Origin: Flavobacterium sp. J372
Lineage (GTDB): Bacteria; Bacteroidota; Bacteroidia; Flavobacteriales; Flavobacteriaceae
Assembly: GCF_024699965.1 (NCBI RefSeq)
Contig: NZ_JAJOMZ010000004.1
Coordinates: 1,734,001 to 1,798,000, forward strand
Direction of reading: 5' to 3'
Length of the DNA: 64,000 nucleotides
Within the stretch, counting starts at the first letter, position 1. Each line of letters begins with the position of its first letter. The notes under the pieces are model-generated. The model saw nothing but the letters and a program-made list of their open reading frames with translations. It was not told the origin of the DNA and did no database searches. Below, piece by piece: positions 1-8,384 of this stretch. A program made the translations under genes and the position numbers.

Positions 1-591
1 TGTAAGGCTCCATGAGTCAAGCACCCGGATGTATATATCAACGGAATCTTTACTTGTTTCAACTCGTTGCGGCTGTATAGCAACGCGGCGCACGTAGCGC
101 TGGCTTCGTATTAATCGTTCAGAATCTTTTACCAGTAGTGAATCCAAAGGCTCATTACGTTTAAAGAGCAATAGGTTTTTTATGGTAAGCTCTTTAGTCT
201 TTAAATGGATGCCATTACCAAAACGTTCCAGCCAGTTATCGGCATGTTTGGTAGTATCGTTTACAGAATAGCCGAACGGGTCAAGGGTCTCTACGCGGAT
301 ACGGCGTACAATTTTGCCCTGGTATCTTTCATAAGTATTTTGTAATTCAGGGGTTTTTCTCTTGGTTATTTTACGGGTTTTTGCAGGCTCTTTTTCTTTT
401 ACCGGCCTGAATATGAGTTTATGCACAAATTTTGTAAACTTCCTGCGCTTTGAGTAGTTCTCAAGGTTTTTGTACATTTTGTCACGCTTAAGCCGTATGC
501 TGTCCGGCTGTTGTTCCACAGGCTTTTCCTGTGCATGACAGGGCAATGCCAACAGCAGTAACAGCAATACAAAACTGAAATTTGCGCGCAT
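1..591 (-). CDS. Outer-membrane/surface-antigen-like protein, N-terminal part (truncated by window edge)
   Basis: The open frame starts at an ATG at 591 and runs off the left edge, giving 197 codons with no stop, so only the N-terminus is visible. Residues 1-21 form a signal peptide (LLLLLALPCHAQ) typical of Flavobacteriaceae exported proteins. A Lys/Arg-rich stretch follows. Around residues 93-197 there is a POTRA-like pattern, with 'GKIVRRIRVETLDPFGYSV' and then a segment on two-residue recurrence (LLLFKRNEPLD, SERLIRSQRYVR) of the kind seen in BamA/FhaC-type beta-barrel assembly or surface-antigen proteins. This fits a large outer-membrane protein family common in flavobacteria. The barrel is not in the window, so the assignment is inferred from the periplasmic part only. 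The next gene upstream on the same strand starts beyond 740. Confidence 0.6.
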   Translation of the reverse strand, partial: MRANFSFVLLLLLLALPCHAQEKPVEQQPDSIRLKRDKMYKNLENYSKRRKFTKFVHKLIFRPVKEKEPAKTRKITKRKTPELQNTYERYQGKIVRRIRVETLDPFGYSVNDTTKHADNWLERFGNGIHLKTKELTIKNLLLFKRNEPLDSLLVKDSERLIRSQRYVRRVAIQPQRVETSKDSVDIYIRVLDSWSLT

Positions 592-742
592 TTTTCCGTT
601 CCCTGAAATGTTGAAATTTTTTCTAAATATAAAGAGAAATAGTGCTTACATACGTGTAGGGCTTGTATGTTTACCATACATTTAACAACAAAAAAAGGGA
701 AACGTAAAGTTTCCCCAGTGTAAATATCTTGCAAATAAGAAG

Positions 743-1801
743 TTAACTCTTCTGCTCTTTGTTGAAATAAACCAGATAATAATACATTTGTTTTTCTTCG
801 TCCCAGCCTTTTTCTATGAATTTCTCGGCGCTTTCAGGATTTATGAAATCAAGCTTTATCTGTACATTGGTATCAAGCTGTATGGTGTTTTTCATTTTTC
901 TGCGCGCATCGCTCACGGCAGCGTTGGCAATAGGGAAGGTAGTTACATCTTCAATACTGTATTTCGGCGCTTTTTCAGCCTTATAGTTCTTAAATTCAGG
1001 AATAAGATCAGGGTTGTCCAGAACATCATTGAGGAATTTCGTTTCTTCAAACTCATCGTTCTTCGCAAAATAGTTCACAGAACGGTTCATGAACATAACC
1101 TCTTCCTTCTTGTCTTCAGCCGGAAGCACCACTTCTTTAGCAAAGTCCTGGCAGAATTTCAGGTACTTCTTTGTAATAAAGTTCTCATCCTGAAATGCGT
1201 CAACTGAAAGGAAATGTTCAAGCCAGTAGCGCGCATCGTAGCGGTTACTGTCAATCGTCAGTATCTTATAACCTTCTTCTTTTTTATAATTGAATATAAG
1301 GCATCCTTTATCAAGCTTATTCAGGTTAATGCCCTGCTGCAAAAGGATTTCAAGGTTACTGCCCTTTTCTTCAAACTGAAGGAAATCTGTCTTGATTTCG
1401 CTTTTGAAGATACCAACGGCATCAACGGCATTATTGTCAATAGTCAGGTTTGTAAAGTAAGCTACATACACCTCGCCATTTTTAATATGGGGGTGGTTGC
1501 TCTGCTCAAACAAGTGTTTGGTTATCTTTTTAGATACTTCATGAACACTTCCGGGGTTGGCAAATATCTCGGTAGCAAGGGTGTACATATCATTGTAGTC
1601 CAGATGTACATCATGTGCAAATTGGTAATAATTTTCTTCTTTGTCGCGAAAAGGCTTAAAAAAATACTCCTTCAATAACGGAGTTATTTCGTCATTAAGC
1701 GCATACGGCTGTTCAGATAAAAATATAGCCTCATTACGGCTTTTGTTGCCCACTCGGTGCACAGACAGACTCTCAACGTGAGTATTAAATAGGTTTATCA
1801 T
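743..1801 (-). CDS. Nucleoid-associated protein (NdpA/YejK-like family)
   Basis: This 352-residue protein matches the 37-kDa nucleoid-associated protein family. It opens with a conserved N-terminal region (LFNTHVESLSVHRVGNKS), has a central stretch 'VYVAYFTNLTIDNNAVDAVGIFKSE' and ends with the C-terminal segment on processing of Asp/Asn-rich sequence (IQLDTNVQIKLDF). There is no signal peptide or membrane segment, so it is cytoplasmic. In the family, homologues bind DNA and co-purify with the nucleoid; the exact role in Bacteroidota is unknown. The length is normal for the flavobacterial version. The gene stands alone on the minus strand. AGC-rich repeats lie just upstream of its start and separate it from the four-helix-bundle gene. 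Confidence 0.85.
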   Translation of the reverse strand: MINLFNTHVESLSVHRVGNKSRNEAIFLSEQPYALNDEITPLLKEYFFKPFRDKEENYYQFAHDVHLDYNDMYTLATEIFANPGSVHEVSKKITKHLFEQSNHPHIKNGEVYVAYFTNLTIDNNAVDAVGIFKSEIKTDFLQFEEKGSNLEILLQQGINLNKLDKGCLIFNYKKEEGYKILTIDSNRYDARYWLEHFLSVDAFQDENFITKKYLKFCQDFAKEVVLPAEDKKEEVMFMNRSVNYFAKNDEFEETKFLNDVLDNPDLIPEFKNYKAEKAPKYSIEDVTTFPIANAAVSDARRKMKNTIQLDTNVQIKLDFINPESAEKFIEKGWDEEKQMYYYLVYFNKEQKS

Positions 1802-1803
1802 TT

Positions 1804-1850
1804 TTAGATAGCTTCTAAGCTGCTAAGCTACTGGGCTGCTTAGCTGTATT
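1804..1850. repeat. AGC-rich hairpin repeat, left of four-helix-bundle gene
   Basis: The sequence is built from alternating AGCTGCT/AAGCTACT words, with the short inverted arms GCTAAGC and GCTTAGC. A related element lies on the other side of the four-helix-bundle gene (2229-2272), and another lies at 18413-18475. It looks like a member of a dispersed intergenic repeat family. Confidence 0.5.
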
Positions 1851-1858
1851 GTAAGTCA

Positions 1859-2218
1859 TTAGTTTTTAGATCGTACTTTTTTATTTAAAGATGACAACAT
1901 AATTTCAACTTCGCGGGATTGATCAAATAAGTTATTGAATAATTCCTGATTAAGGTAACCAATATTATACGCTATTTCCAGTTGAGTTTGTAATTCAAAT
2001 AAGGAGCCGATAGTAATATTAAGGAATCTGGATAATTCAGTATCACTATTTCTACCATAACCCTCTGCAATGTTGCTGGGAATTGATATAGATGAACGCC
2101 TAATCTGGGATGTCAGGCCAAAAGATTCTTCGCGTGGCAAGTGTTGTGTAGCTTGATAAACATTAGTAACTAACGTCATTGCCTTTTGCCAAACTATAAG
2201 ATTTCTAAAGTTACTCAT
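1859..2218 (-). CDS. Four-helix-bundle protein (S23/IVS-type)
   Basis: This small soluble protein of about 119 residues carries the hallmark of the S23 four-helix-bundle family: an N-terminal 'FRNLIVWQKAM' followed by 'IRRSSISIPSNIAEGYGR' near residues 38-55. Members were first seen as ORFs within 23S rRNA intervening sequences. Others stand alone in Bacteroidota genomes, and the Avd protein of diversity-generating retroelements has the same fold. No rRNA, reverse transcriptase or template repeat is visible here, so this is a solitary copy. An alternative start three codons upstream (2227) exists; the inner ATG matches the family N-terminus better. AGC-rich repeats lie on both sides, suggesting arrival as a small insertion. 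Its biochemical role is unknown. Confidence 0.85.
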   Translation of the reverse strand: MSNFRNLIVWQKAMTLVTNVYQATQHLPREESFGLTSQIRRSSISIPSNIAEGYGRNSDTELSRFLNITIGSLFELQTQLEIAYNIGYLNQELFNNLFDQSREVEIMLSSLNKKVRSKN

Positions 2219-2228
2219 ATATATCATT

Positions 2229-2272
2229 GAGGGAAGCTACTCAATAGCTAAGAAGCTTAGCCGCTTGGGTGC
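2229..2272. repeat. AGC-rich repeat, right of four-helix-bundle gene
   Basis: This stretch contains AAGCTACTC, TAGCTAAGAAGC and TTAGCCGC words resembling the elements at 1804-1850 and 18413-18475. It sits between the start of the four-helix-bundle gene and the end of the pRiA4b-type gene. Confidence 0.45.
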
Positions 2273-2277
2273 TTTTT

Positions 2278-2838
2278 CTAATTCCAGTTTCGTTCATCAA
2301 AACCAAGGTCCTCAAAGTTATGGTCATCGTCAAACATATCCAGGTCTTCATCGTCATAATCATCATCAAAATCATCGCCGAACATGTCATCATTACTGCC
2401 AAATTCTTTTTCAGGCGCTTCGGCAGGCATTTCACCGTGAGAGAACAAAAGCTCGGGGTAACTTGCACCACTTTCAGGCTCTTCTATGGCAGCAAGTTCA
2501 ACGAAGAACGTCCACATATTCAGGAAGTCATATACATATATAATCTTTGTCCTGTCAAGGTCAAGAAGGCTCTCAAGGGTGTGCCCCGCCATGCTGGTTT
2601 TATCATCCTCGCCAGTATCAAACAGCGGAATTTCGTCTTCCTGAATCCACTCATCATCACATGTGTAGAATGAGGCTATCTCAAGGCCGTCAAACCCAAA
2701 CGCATTCACGATCGCGTTGTGCAGGTCTTCAAGGCTGTCTGTGCTTAGTATGGCAATATCCCTGAAAACATCTTCTTCTGCATCAAGTATCACCCTGAAT
2801 TTATAAACCATAACTGTATTTTTTTTTAGAGTTTCCAA
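2278..2838 (-). CDS. pRiA4b ORF-3-like / IS1096 TnpR-family protein
   Basis: The 186-residue protein shows the fold pattern of the plasmid pRiA4b ORF-3 family: 'VYKFRVILDAEEDVFRDIAILSTDSLEDLH' followed by 'FGFDGLEIASFYTCDDEW', a hydrophobic beta core and a Tyr-Asp-aromatic motif (IYVYDFLNMWTFFVEL). The last 50 or so residues form an extremely acidic tail, almost a run of Asp/Glu with Phe and Met. The family is widespread; it is named after a plasmid ORF and an IS passenger, but its function is not established. The ATG for MVYKF at 2814 is an equally plausible start, because the eight preceding residues are not conserved-looking. No transposase lies nearby. Confidence 0.75.
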   Translation of the reverse strand: METLKKNTVMVYKFRVILDAEEDVFRDIAILSTDSLEDLHNAIVNAFGFDGLEIASFYTCDDEWIQEDEIPLFDTGEDDKTSMAGHTLESLLDLDRTKIIYVYDFLNMWTFFVELAAIEEPESGASYPELLFSHGEMPAEAPEKEFGSNDDMFGDDFDDDYDDEDLDMFDDDHNFEDLGFDERNWN

Positions 2839-2982
2839 AGGTAAACTTTAAATTTAGAATTTAGGTTTTGGATTTTCCGAATTTTGGATATAGACAGGCT
2901 TATTCATCCTGCGCAACCGACCGGCAGGTAGTAATCAGGTTTTTTCATATTTAAGTGATTTCAGATTGAAACCTAAAGATAA

Positions 2983-3576
2983 TCACTTTCTGCTGAACCT
3001 GAACATGGCTGCATATTTTTTGCGCACGGCAGCCGTTGGATATTGCCTGTAAGATGTTGTATTATTGAAGATTAGCGCAGTGCAAAGCAATATTATCGCA
3101 CCTGATAAAACCGGATGCACAACGTACATAAACCCAAGTGCCTTAATTTCAGGAGAACCTGTAACTGCTATGAGCGCTGTTGCTCCGCCGGGTGGGTGCA
3201 GGGTTTTTGTTATCTGCATAACTATTATAGATAGTGACACTGCCAAAGGCGCCGCAATCCATGTGTAATCCGGCAGCAACATTTGTACCGAAACACCTAT
3301 GATAGCGGAGTTTACATGTCCGCCAACGAGATTACGCGGTTGCGCAAGCGGGCTTTCAATAACACCATAAACCAATACGCACGAGGCCCCGAAAGAACCT
3401 ATCAGGAATACCATATCATGCTGCGGGAAAGCATTATATTGCAGGTAAGATATAATGCCAAGACCAATAAAAGACCCGATAAATGCCCAAAAATGCTCTT
3501 TTTTATTGATGAGCGTTTCGCGATATAGCACATACCTCGTTTGCCTGTATGTACGGCGGATGGCTTTTCTTGGCAT
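2983..3576 (-). CDS. HPP-family integral membrane protein
   Basis: The 197-residue protein has about four or five hydrophobic segments and the diagnostic motif 'TLHPPGGATALIAVTG' near residues 126-141, which gives the HPP family its name. A basic N-terminus (PRKAIRRTYRQTR) precedes the first membrane segment. Some plant and cyanobacterial HPP proteins transport nitrite across membranes; the substrate of bacterial ones is mostly unproven. The start codon overlaps the stop of the upstream ClC gene by one base (TGATG arrangement), so the two are translationally coupled and probably act in a common anion-transport task. That functional link is inference from gene order. The start is fixed by the overlap. 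Confidence 0.88.
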   Translation of the reverse strand: MPRKAIRRTYRQTRYVLYRETLINKKEHFWAFIGSFIGLGIISYLQYNAFPQHDMVFLIGSFGASCVLVYGVIESPLAQPRNLVGGHVNSAIIGVSVQMLLPDYTWIAAPLAVSLSIIVMQITKTLHPPGGATALIAVTGSPEIKALGFMYVVHPVLSGAIILLCTALIFNNTTSYRQYPTAAVRKKYAAMFRFSRK

Positions 3577-4841
3577 CAGACTTTGCTTTTAAAGGTATAA
3601 ACGGTATATGGGCAGACTGCTTTAGCTGTGTATTTTGCTATTAGGCAGGCAATTAATACAGGCACAAACAGAGTATAGTCATTAACTAGGCCGCAAGCCA
3701 GGAATAGCGCTGTATACGGGGCATGTATGCTTGCACTCAACATAGCGCCCATGCCAATCAGCATGAAATTGAGCGGGATAACGCCAATGTGAAAAACAGT
3801 GTTGAGCACCAGTGCGGTAAACAGACCCAGAAATGCGCCAATGAAAATGGCCGGAGCAAAAACGCCACCATCACCACCTGCGGATAGTGTTATAGATGTG
3901 GCTAATGGTTTGAACACCAGTACACCCAAAAGTGTAACCACAAGCGGAACGCTAAGTACGGCCTTGTTTGCTGTGAGTATGTTTAGCTTTATTGCATGGT
4001 ACCCATCACCGTAAAGCTGTGGCAATAAAAGTAATAAAGCGCTGATAATGACTGCGCCAAGCAATATTTTGTGGTGCTGTGATGTAAATTTTGCAAATTG
4101 CGCTTTGCAAAAAATCACGCAGCGCGTAAGGTAAACGGAATGTAGCCCCGCCAAAACGCCAAGCAGCGCGAAATAGGGTAGGGCATACAGGTGCCATCCT
4201 TGTATTTTCATTGCAAAAAGTGGCGGCTCTCCCAACACCAATACAAATGTCCAAGCCACTGCTGCTGCAGGGATGTTGGTGTAAAAGAAAAGCTTTGACG
4301 GTTTCCTGCAAATCACCTCATAAGCAAAGAGTAATCCTGCCAGTGGCGTGTTGAAAAGCGCTGTAATGCCGGCAGTTACGCCCGCGCATATCAGTTCTTT
4401 TTTGTGCTGGCGAAAGATTTTTTCCTTCTCCTGCGCCAAAGAGCCTATGGCTGCGGTTGAGACAACAGTCGAGACTTCTATACCCGTGCTGCCGCCGAAA
4501 ATAACGGTGAGTAACCCGTTCACAAAATGGGATGGTATTTTGTATGATGGCAGATTTTTGCCTGTTTCGGTGCTATCAAAAACCTCAGTAATTCCCTTAT
4601 TTGCTTTATTTTTAAAAATGTATTGCCGAAGTACGTAGATCATTGACAATCCAATAATTGGAAAAATAACTAGGTATAGCTTGTTAATTTTCGAGCGGAT
4701 ATAAAATAGTTCTTCATATTTTTCGGTAACGTGCTTCAGCGATACAGCCAGCAAAGCAGCAAACAGGGCAACTACAATGCTTGCTATCAGTAATTTACCG
4801 GTTTTGGTAAACGTATATTTCCTGCGTGAAGTAATTTTCAA
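3576..4841 (-). CDS. ClC-family chloride channel/transporter protein
   Basis: The 421-residue polytopic membrane protein has the ClC core without CBS domains. Recognisable elements are 'FGGSTGIEVSTVVSTAAIG' (the position of the GREGP filter motif), 'GVTAGITALFNTPLAGLLFAYE' and the C-terminal filter motif GVFAP within 'GGDGGVFAPAIFIGAFLG'. The glutamate that gates or couples protons in most ClC proteins (E148 in the E. coli homologue) is replaced: the motif reads G-S-T-G-I. The first filter motif GSGIP is also not recognisable; the equivalent region reads NKGITEV. Family membership is clear; whether it works as an exchanger, channel or something else cannot be told. It is coupled to the HPP gene downstream by a one-base overlap. 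Confidence 0.88.
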   Translation of the reverse strand: MKITSRRKYTFTKTGKLLIASIVVALFAALLAVSLKHVTEKYEELFYIRSKINKLYLVIFPIIGLSMIYVLRQYIFKNKANKGITEVFDSTETGKNLPSYKIPSHFVNGLLTVIFGGSTGIEVSTVVSTAAIGSLAQEKEKIFRQHKKELICAGVTAGITALFNTPLAGLLFAYEVICRKPSKLFFYTNIPAAAVAWTFVLVLGEPPLFAMKIQGWHLYALPYFALLGVLAGLHSVYLTRCVIFCKAQFAKFTSQHHKILLGAVIISALLLLLPQLYGDGYHAIKLNILTANKAVLSVPLVVTLLGVLVFKPLATSITLSAGGDGGVFAPAIFIGAFLGLFTALVLNTVFHIGVIPLNFMLIGMGAMLSASIHAPYTALFLACGLVNDYTLFVPVLIACLIAKYTAKAVCPYTVYTFKSKV

Positions 4842-4908
4842 TGTAGCTAATTTTCGGTGGATGTTGCAAAGCTAAGCATAACAATCGCCTGACCGAAAAT
4901 CCGTGGTG

Positions 4909-6069
4909 TTAAAATAACCTGTAAGCGAGAATTAACTGCAGCGAGCTGAAATCTGTAAGCCAGAAACTTTCACTTGTAATGCCGTGCTTGAAAGTATATC
5001 GCGCTTCGAGATTGAATTTATTATAGCTGTATCCCGCTCCCAAAGCCCATGAACTGTTATTTCCGATTTCAACAGGAACTGAACTATTCTGCTGAATGTT
5101 TGAGTCGCCCAATGCAAGACTCATGGCGTATGAACCATTGATAAAAAGCCTCGATTTTTCTGAAATGAAAAAATAATGCCTCACTAACACAGGCAGTTCA
5201 ATGCGTTGGTAATCAGTTTTAAAGGTGTTGGTGCCTTTTGTACTTTCAGCACTGTAGCTTTGATAGTTGGGGTCAAGCAAAAGTGCCCATTTGTTTCTGT
5301 TGAAAGGAAAAATATATTCAAGCTGTATCCCGGCCCGAAGTCCTGTCTTACTATTAAAATCATGCGTATAGCTTGAGTTTAATGCTGATAATGATAATGA
5401 TGAAAACGTGGCGCCTGCAGCAACATTTAACTGAAAACTTCCGCTCCCTTTGCTTTTTGTATCTGCCTGAGCCGTACCATTGTAATCTTCAAAAAGCTTT
5501 ATTAAAGCGCTTTTTGTGTACTTGGTGTCTTTAAACTTTTGTGGGTCAGCGTATTTGTCTTTCATCAGGCTGCAAAGCTGCTGGCGGAAACCATTGTTGG
5601 GTATAATGCGGCCATCCTGCTTATATTCCCTGAAAATCAACTGTGTAGCATTAGTATGCTCTCCCTCGCTGTAAAAATACCTGATGAGGTTATTGTCTTC
5701 ATATTGGTATAGCCTCAACTTTCCGTCGGCCAGCATATTTAGGAGCAATGTCTCTGTTTTCCAATCAATTACAGGCGATTCGCTCATCCTGTCAGTGTTA
5801 TTGCCTGAGCGGTCTATTTTTACTTCAAAACGTTTATAAGTATCGCTGCCAACGCTGAATTCCTTCGTGTTTGCAATAGTATTATTCTGTGAATCAGATG
5901 TTTCGGTTATTTTGTAGTCGAATGCAGTGGGATTATTCTTCCAGCCAACATTGCGGATAAGCACATCATGTCTGGTTCCTGAGTTATCTATGTAATAGCC
6001 CGGTTCAAAACGTATTTGGGCAAAAGATGAAAATGCGATAAAAAACAGCAGTGCATGTAATGATTTCAT
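4909..6069 (-). CDS. Exported outer-membrane beta-barrel protein
   Basis: The 386-residue protein begins with a signal peptide ending at about residue 18 (FFIAFSSFAQ). The first half is a globular region (residues 20-200) without motifs I recognise. The second half is a set of alternating amphipathic strands ending in an aromatic residue (LILAYRLF), as in PorT/OmpA-like eight-stranded beta-barrels of Bacteroidota ('outer membrane beta-barrel protein'). It therefore probably sits in the outer membrane. The substrate or role is unknown. It diverges from the TonB-dependent receptor gene, with about 160 bp between the two starts. Confidence 0.7.
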   Translation of the reverse strand: MKSLHALLFFIAFSSFAQIRFEPGYYIDNSGTRHDVLIRNVGWKNNPTAFDYKITETSDSQNNTIANTKEFSVGSDTYKRFEVKIDRSGNNTDRMSESPVIDWKTETLLLNMLADGKLRLYQYEDNNLIRYFYSEGEHTNATQLIFREYKQDGRIIPNNGFRQQLCSLMKDKYADPQKFKDTKYTKSALIKLFEDYNGTAQADTKSKGSGSFQLNVAAGATFSSLSLSALNSSYTHDFNSKTGLRAGIQLEYIFPFNRNKWALLLDPNYQSYSAESTKGTNTFKTDYQRIELPVLVRHYFFISEKSRLFINGSYAMSLALGDSNIQQNSSVPVEIGNNSSWALGAGYSYNKFNLEARYTFKHGITSESFWLTDFSSLQLILAYRLF

Positions 6070-6179
6070 GAGGAAAGTATAAGCGGCTAAATTAACGTTT
6101 TTTTAATAGGTATTTCGCTTCATTAAAAATTTCACAATTTCAGTTCATCCATAAGAAATGACAGTTCAGTATTTATATT

Positions 6180-6210
6180 TTTGTTAACAGTTTTGCATAA
6201 GGCAACTTTG
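6180..6210 (+). promoter_or_regulatory. Bacteroidota-type promoter for the TonB-dependent receptor
   Basis: TTTG at 6180-6183 is followed after 19 bases by CAACTTTG at 6203-6210, a one-mismatch version of the -7 element TAnnTTTG. The reading frame starts 20 bases further on at 6230, which is normal spacing. Confidence 0.55.
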
Positions 6211-6229
6211 CGGCATAAAACCAACCGAC

Positions 6230-8384
6230 ATGAAACCAATTTTTACGTTACTGTTTTTCATTTTTACAATTTCAATTTCGGCCCAGACAAAAATTTCCGG
6301 AAAAGTGCTTGACAATGCCGGACAGCCGCTGCCTGCCGCCAATGTTTTTATTGAAGGGGACCTATGACGGCACAACAACCGATGCTGATGGCAACTTTAC
6401 TTTCGAAACTTCTGAAAAAGGGGTACAGGTACTGGTAATAACATTTTTGGCTTACGATGACCTTCGCCAAAACATAGTTGTCGAAAACTACAAGCCGCAA
6501 AATTTCACGATGCGTGAAAATGTAAACACGCTCGACGCCGTGGTAATTTCTGCCGGAACCTTCAGCGCCGGCGATAATACTAAGGTCAGCGCACTGAAAC
6601 CTCTCGACATCGTAACAACTGCCGGTTCAGCCGGGGATATCGTGGCGGCGCTCAATACTTTGCCGGGAACTCAAACCGTAGGGGAGAGTGGCAGGCTTTT
6701 CGTCCGTGGTGGTGAAAGTGATGAAACACAAACCTATGTCGATGGCATCCGTGTGGCGCAACCGTACGGTGCTACGGCCAACAACCTGCCAACCCGTGGG
6801 CGTTTTTCACCATTTCTTTTCAGCGGGATGACGTTTTCAACAGGTGGTTACTCGGCTGAATTTGGTGAGGCGCTTTCCAGCGTGCTGCTGCTAAATACCA
6901 TTGACGAACCCGTGCAGGAGCAAACCGACATTGCATTCATGACCGTAGGCCTCGGCCTGGGTAATACCCAAAAATGGGAAAAAAGCTCCCTAAGCTTTAA
7001 TTCGGCGTATATTAATTTACAGCCGTACCAATGGCTTGTCCCGCAAAATGTGGAATGGAATAAGCCCTACCAGTCATTTTCGGGCGAAACGGTATATCGC
7101 TACAAAACTGAAAACGGCCTATTCAAAGCGTATGCTGCGTTTGACCACAGCGATTTCGACCTGTACCAGGATGATATAAACAGGCCAACGCCAACGCGGG
7201 TTGACATCGCCAATGATAACCTGTACGTCAACGCATCATACAGCGGAGTTATAGGCACCGGCCTCAGCATGACCGCGGGCGCCAGCTACGGCTACAGCAA
7301 AAATGACATTAACCTTAATGCCGACACGGTTGACAACGGCGAGCACAGCTCTCACCTCAAGCTGAAGTTCAGGAAAAGCATTACAAGCCGCATAAAACTG
7401 GCCGTGGGCGGCGACTATTTCATAACCGATTTTAATGAAGATTACCGTGAGCAGGCAGGTTTTGCGTTCAGCAGCGGCTACACTAACCGTATTGCAGCGG
7501 GCTATGCCGAGGGCGATGTTTTCTTCTCGAAGAATTTTGCTGCAAAAGCAGGATTGCGCGTGTCAAATTCATCGGTAATAAGCGAAACTACGGTTGAGCC
7601 TCGCGTGTCGCTGGCCTACAAATTTAGCAACAACAGCCAGTTTTCGTTTGCTTATGGCGATTTCTACCAGACGCCGCGCCAGGATTACCTGAAGTACTAC
7701 CAGAATTTTGAGCACGAAAAAACCGCGCACTACATTTTAAATTACATGTACAATGTTGAAGGTAAAATGTTCAGGGCAGAGGCATATTACAAAGATTATG
7801 ACAAACTGGTGAAGTTTGATGCTAACGGCCCGTTTCCGTATAACAATTTTACCAATGGCGGAACCGGCTTTGCCAAGGGTATCGACCTTTTCTGGCGCGA
7901 CAACAAAACCATCAAGAATTTAGAGTACTGGATTTCGTATTCGTTCATTGACACCCAGCGAAATTACAGGGATTACCCTACAACGGTAACGCCCTCGTTT
8001 GCTGCAAAGCACAACTTTTCGATTGTGGGCAAATATTGGGTTGAAGACTGGAAATCGCAGATAAGCCTCACGCATACCTTTAATTCGGGAAGGCCGTACA
8101 ACAATCCCAACAGCAGCGAGTTTATGGCGGGGCACACGCGCAACTTCAATAACTTGAGCTTTAGCTGGGCGTATCTGCTTACGCAGCAAAAGATTCTGTT
8201 TCTGTCGGTTACAAACGTGTTAGGTACAGAAAATGTTTTTGGCTACAACTATGCCAACAACGCAGGCCCGGACGGTACATTTGCCCGCCAGCCAATCACC
8301 CAGCCCGCCGACAGGTTCTTTTTCATCGGCTTCTTCTGGACGATAAGCGATAATAAATCAACTAACCAGTTGAACAATTTATAG
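6230..8384 (+). CDS. TonB-dependent receptor with carboxypeptidase-regulatory N-terminal domain (frameshifted at 6356-6359)
   Basis: Translation from the ATG at 6230 gives a signal peptide (FTISISAQ) and the start of a CarboxypepD_reg-like domain (KISGKVLDNAGQPLPAANVF), then hits a stop just after a GGGG run at 6356-6359. Removing one G joins it to the long downstream frame (TYDGTTTDADGNFTF), giving a 717-residue protein. A plug domain follows (AGDIVAALNTLPGTQTVGES...LFVRGGESDETQTYVDG), then a large 22-strand-type barrel. The product should import a nutrient across the outer membrane using TonB energy; no partner such as a SusD or siderophore gene is adjacent, so the substrate is unknown. The break is probably a base-call error, as at other loci here, but slippage in the G run cannot be excluded. 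Confidence 0.88.

Noticed and set aside
399..734. 111-aa minus-strand ORF
   Set aside because: It overlaps the truncated outer-membrane gene in another frame, and its composition (many Cys, Tyr, His) is not protein-like.
788..1678. Two plus-strand ORFs (139 and 154 aa)
   Set aside because: They lie opposite the nucleoid-associated protein gene, have Phe/Ile/Val-rich antisense-like composition and no recognisable domain.
1859..2218. Diversity-generating retroelement based on the Avd-like fold
   Set aside because: No reverse transcriptase, template repeat or variable C-type lectin gene was found in the window.
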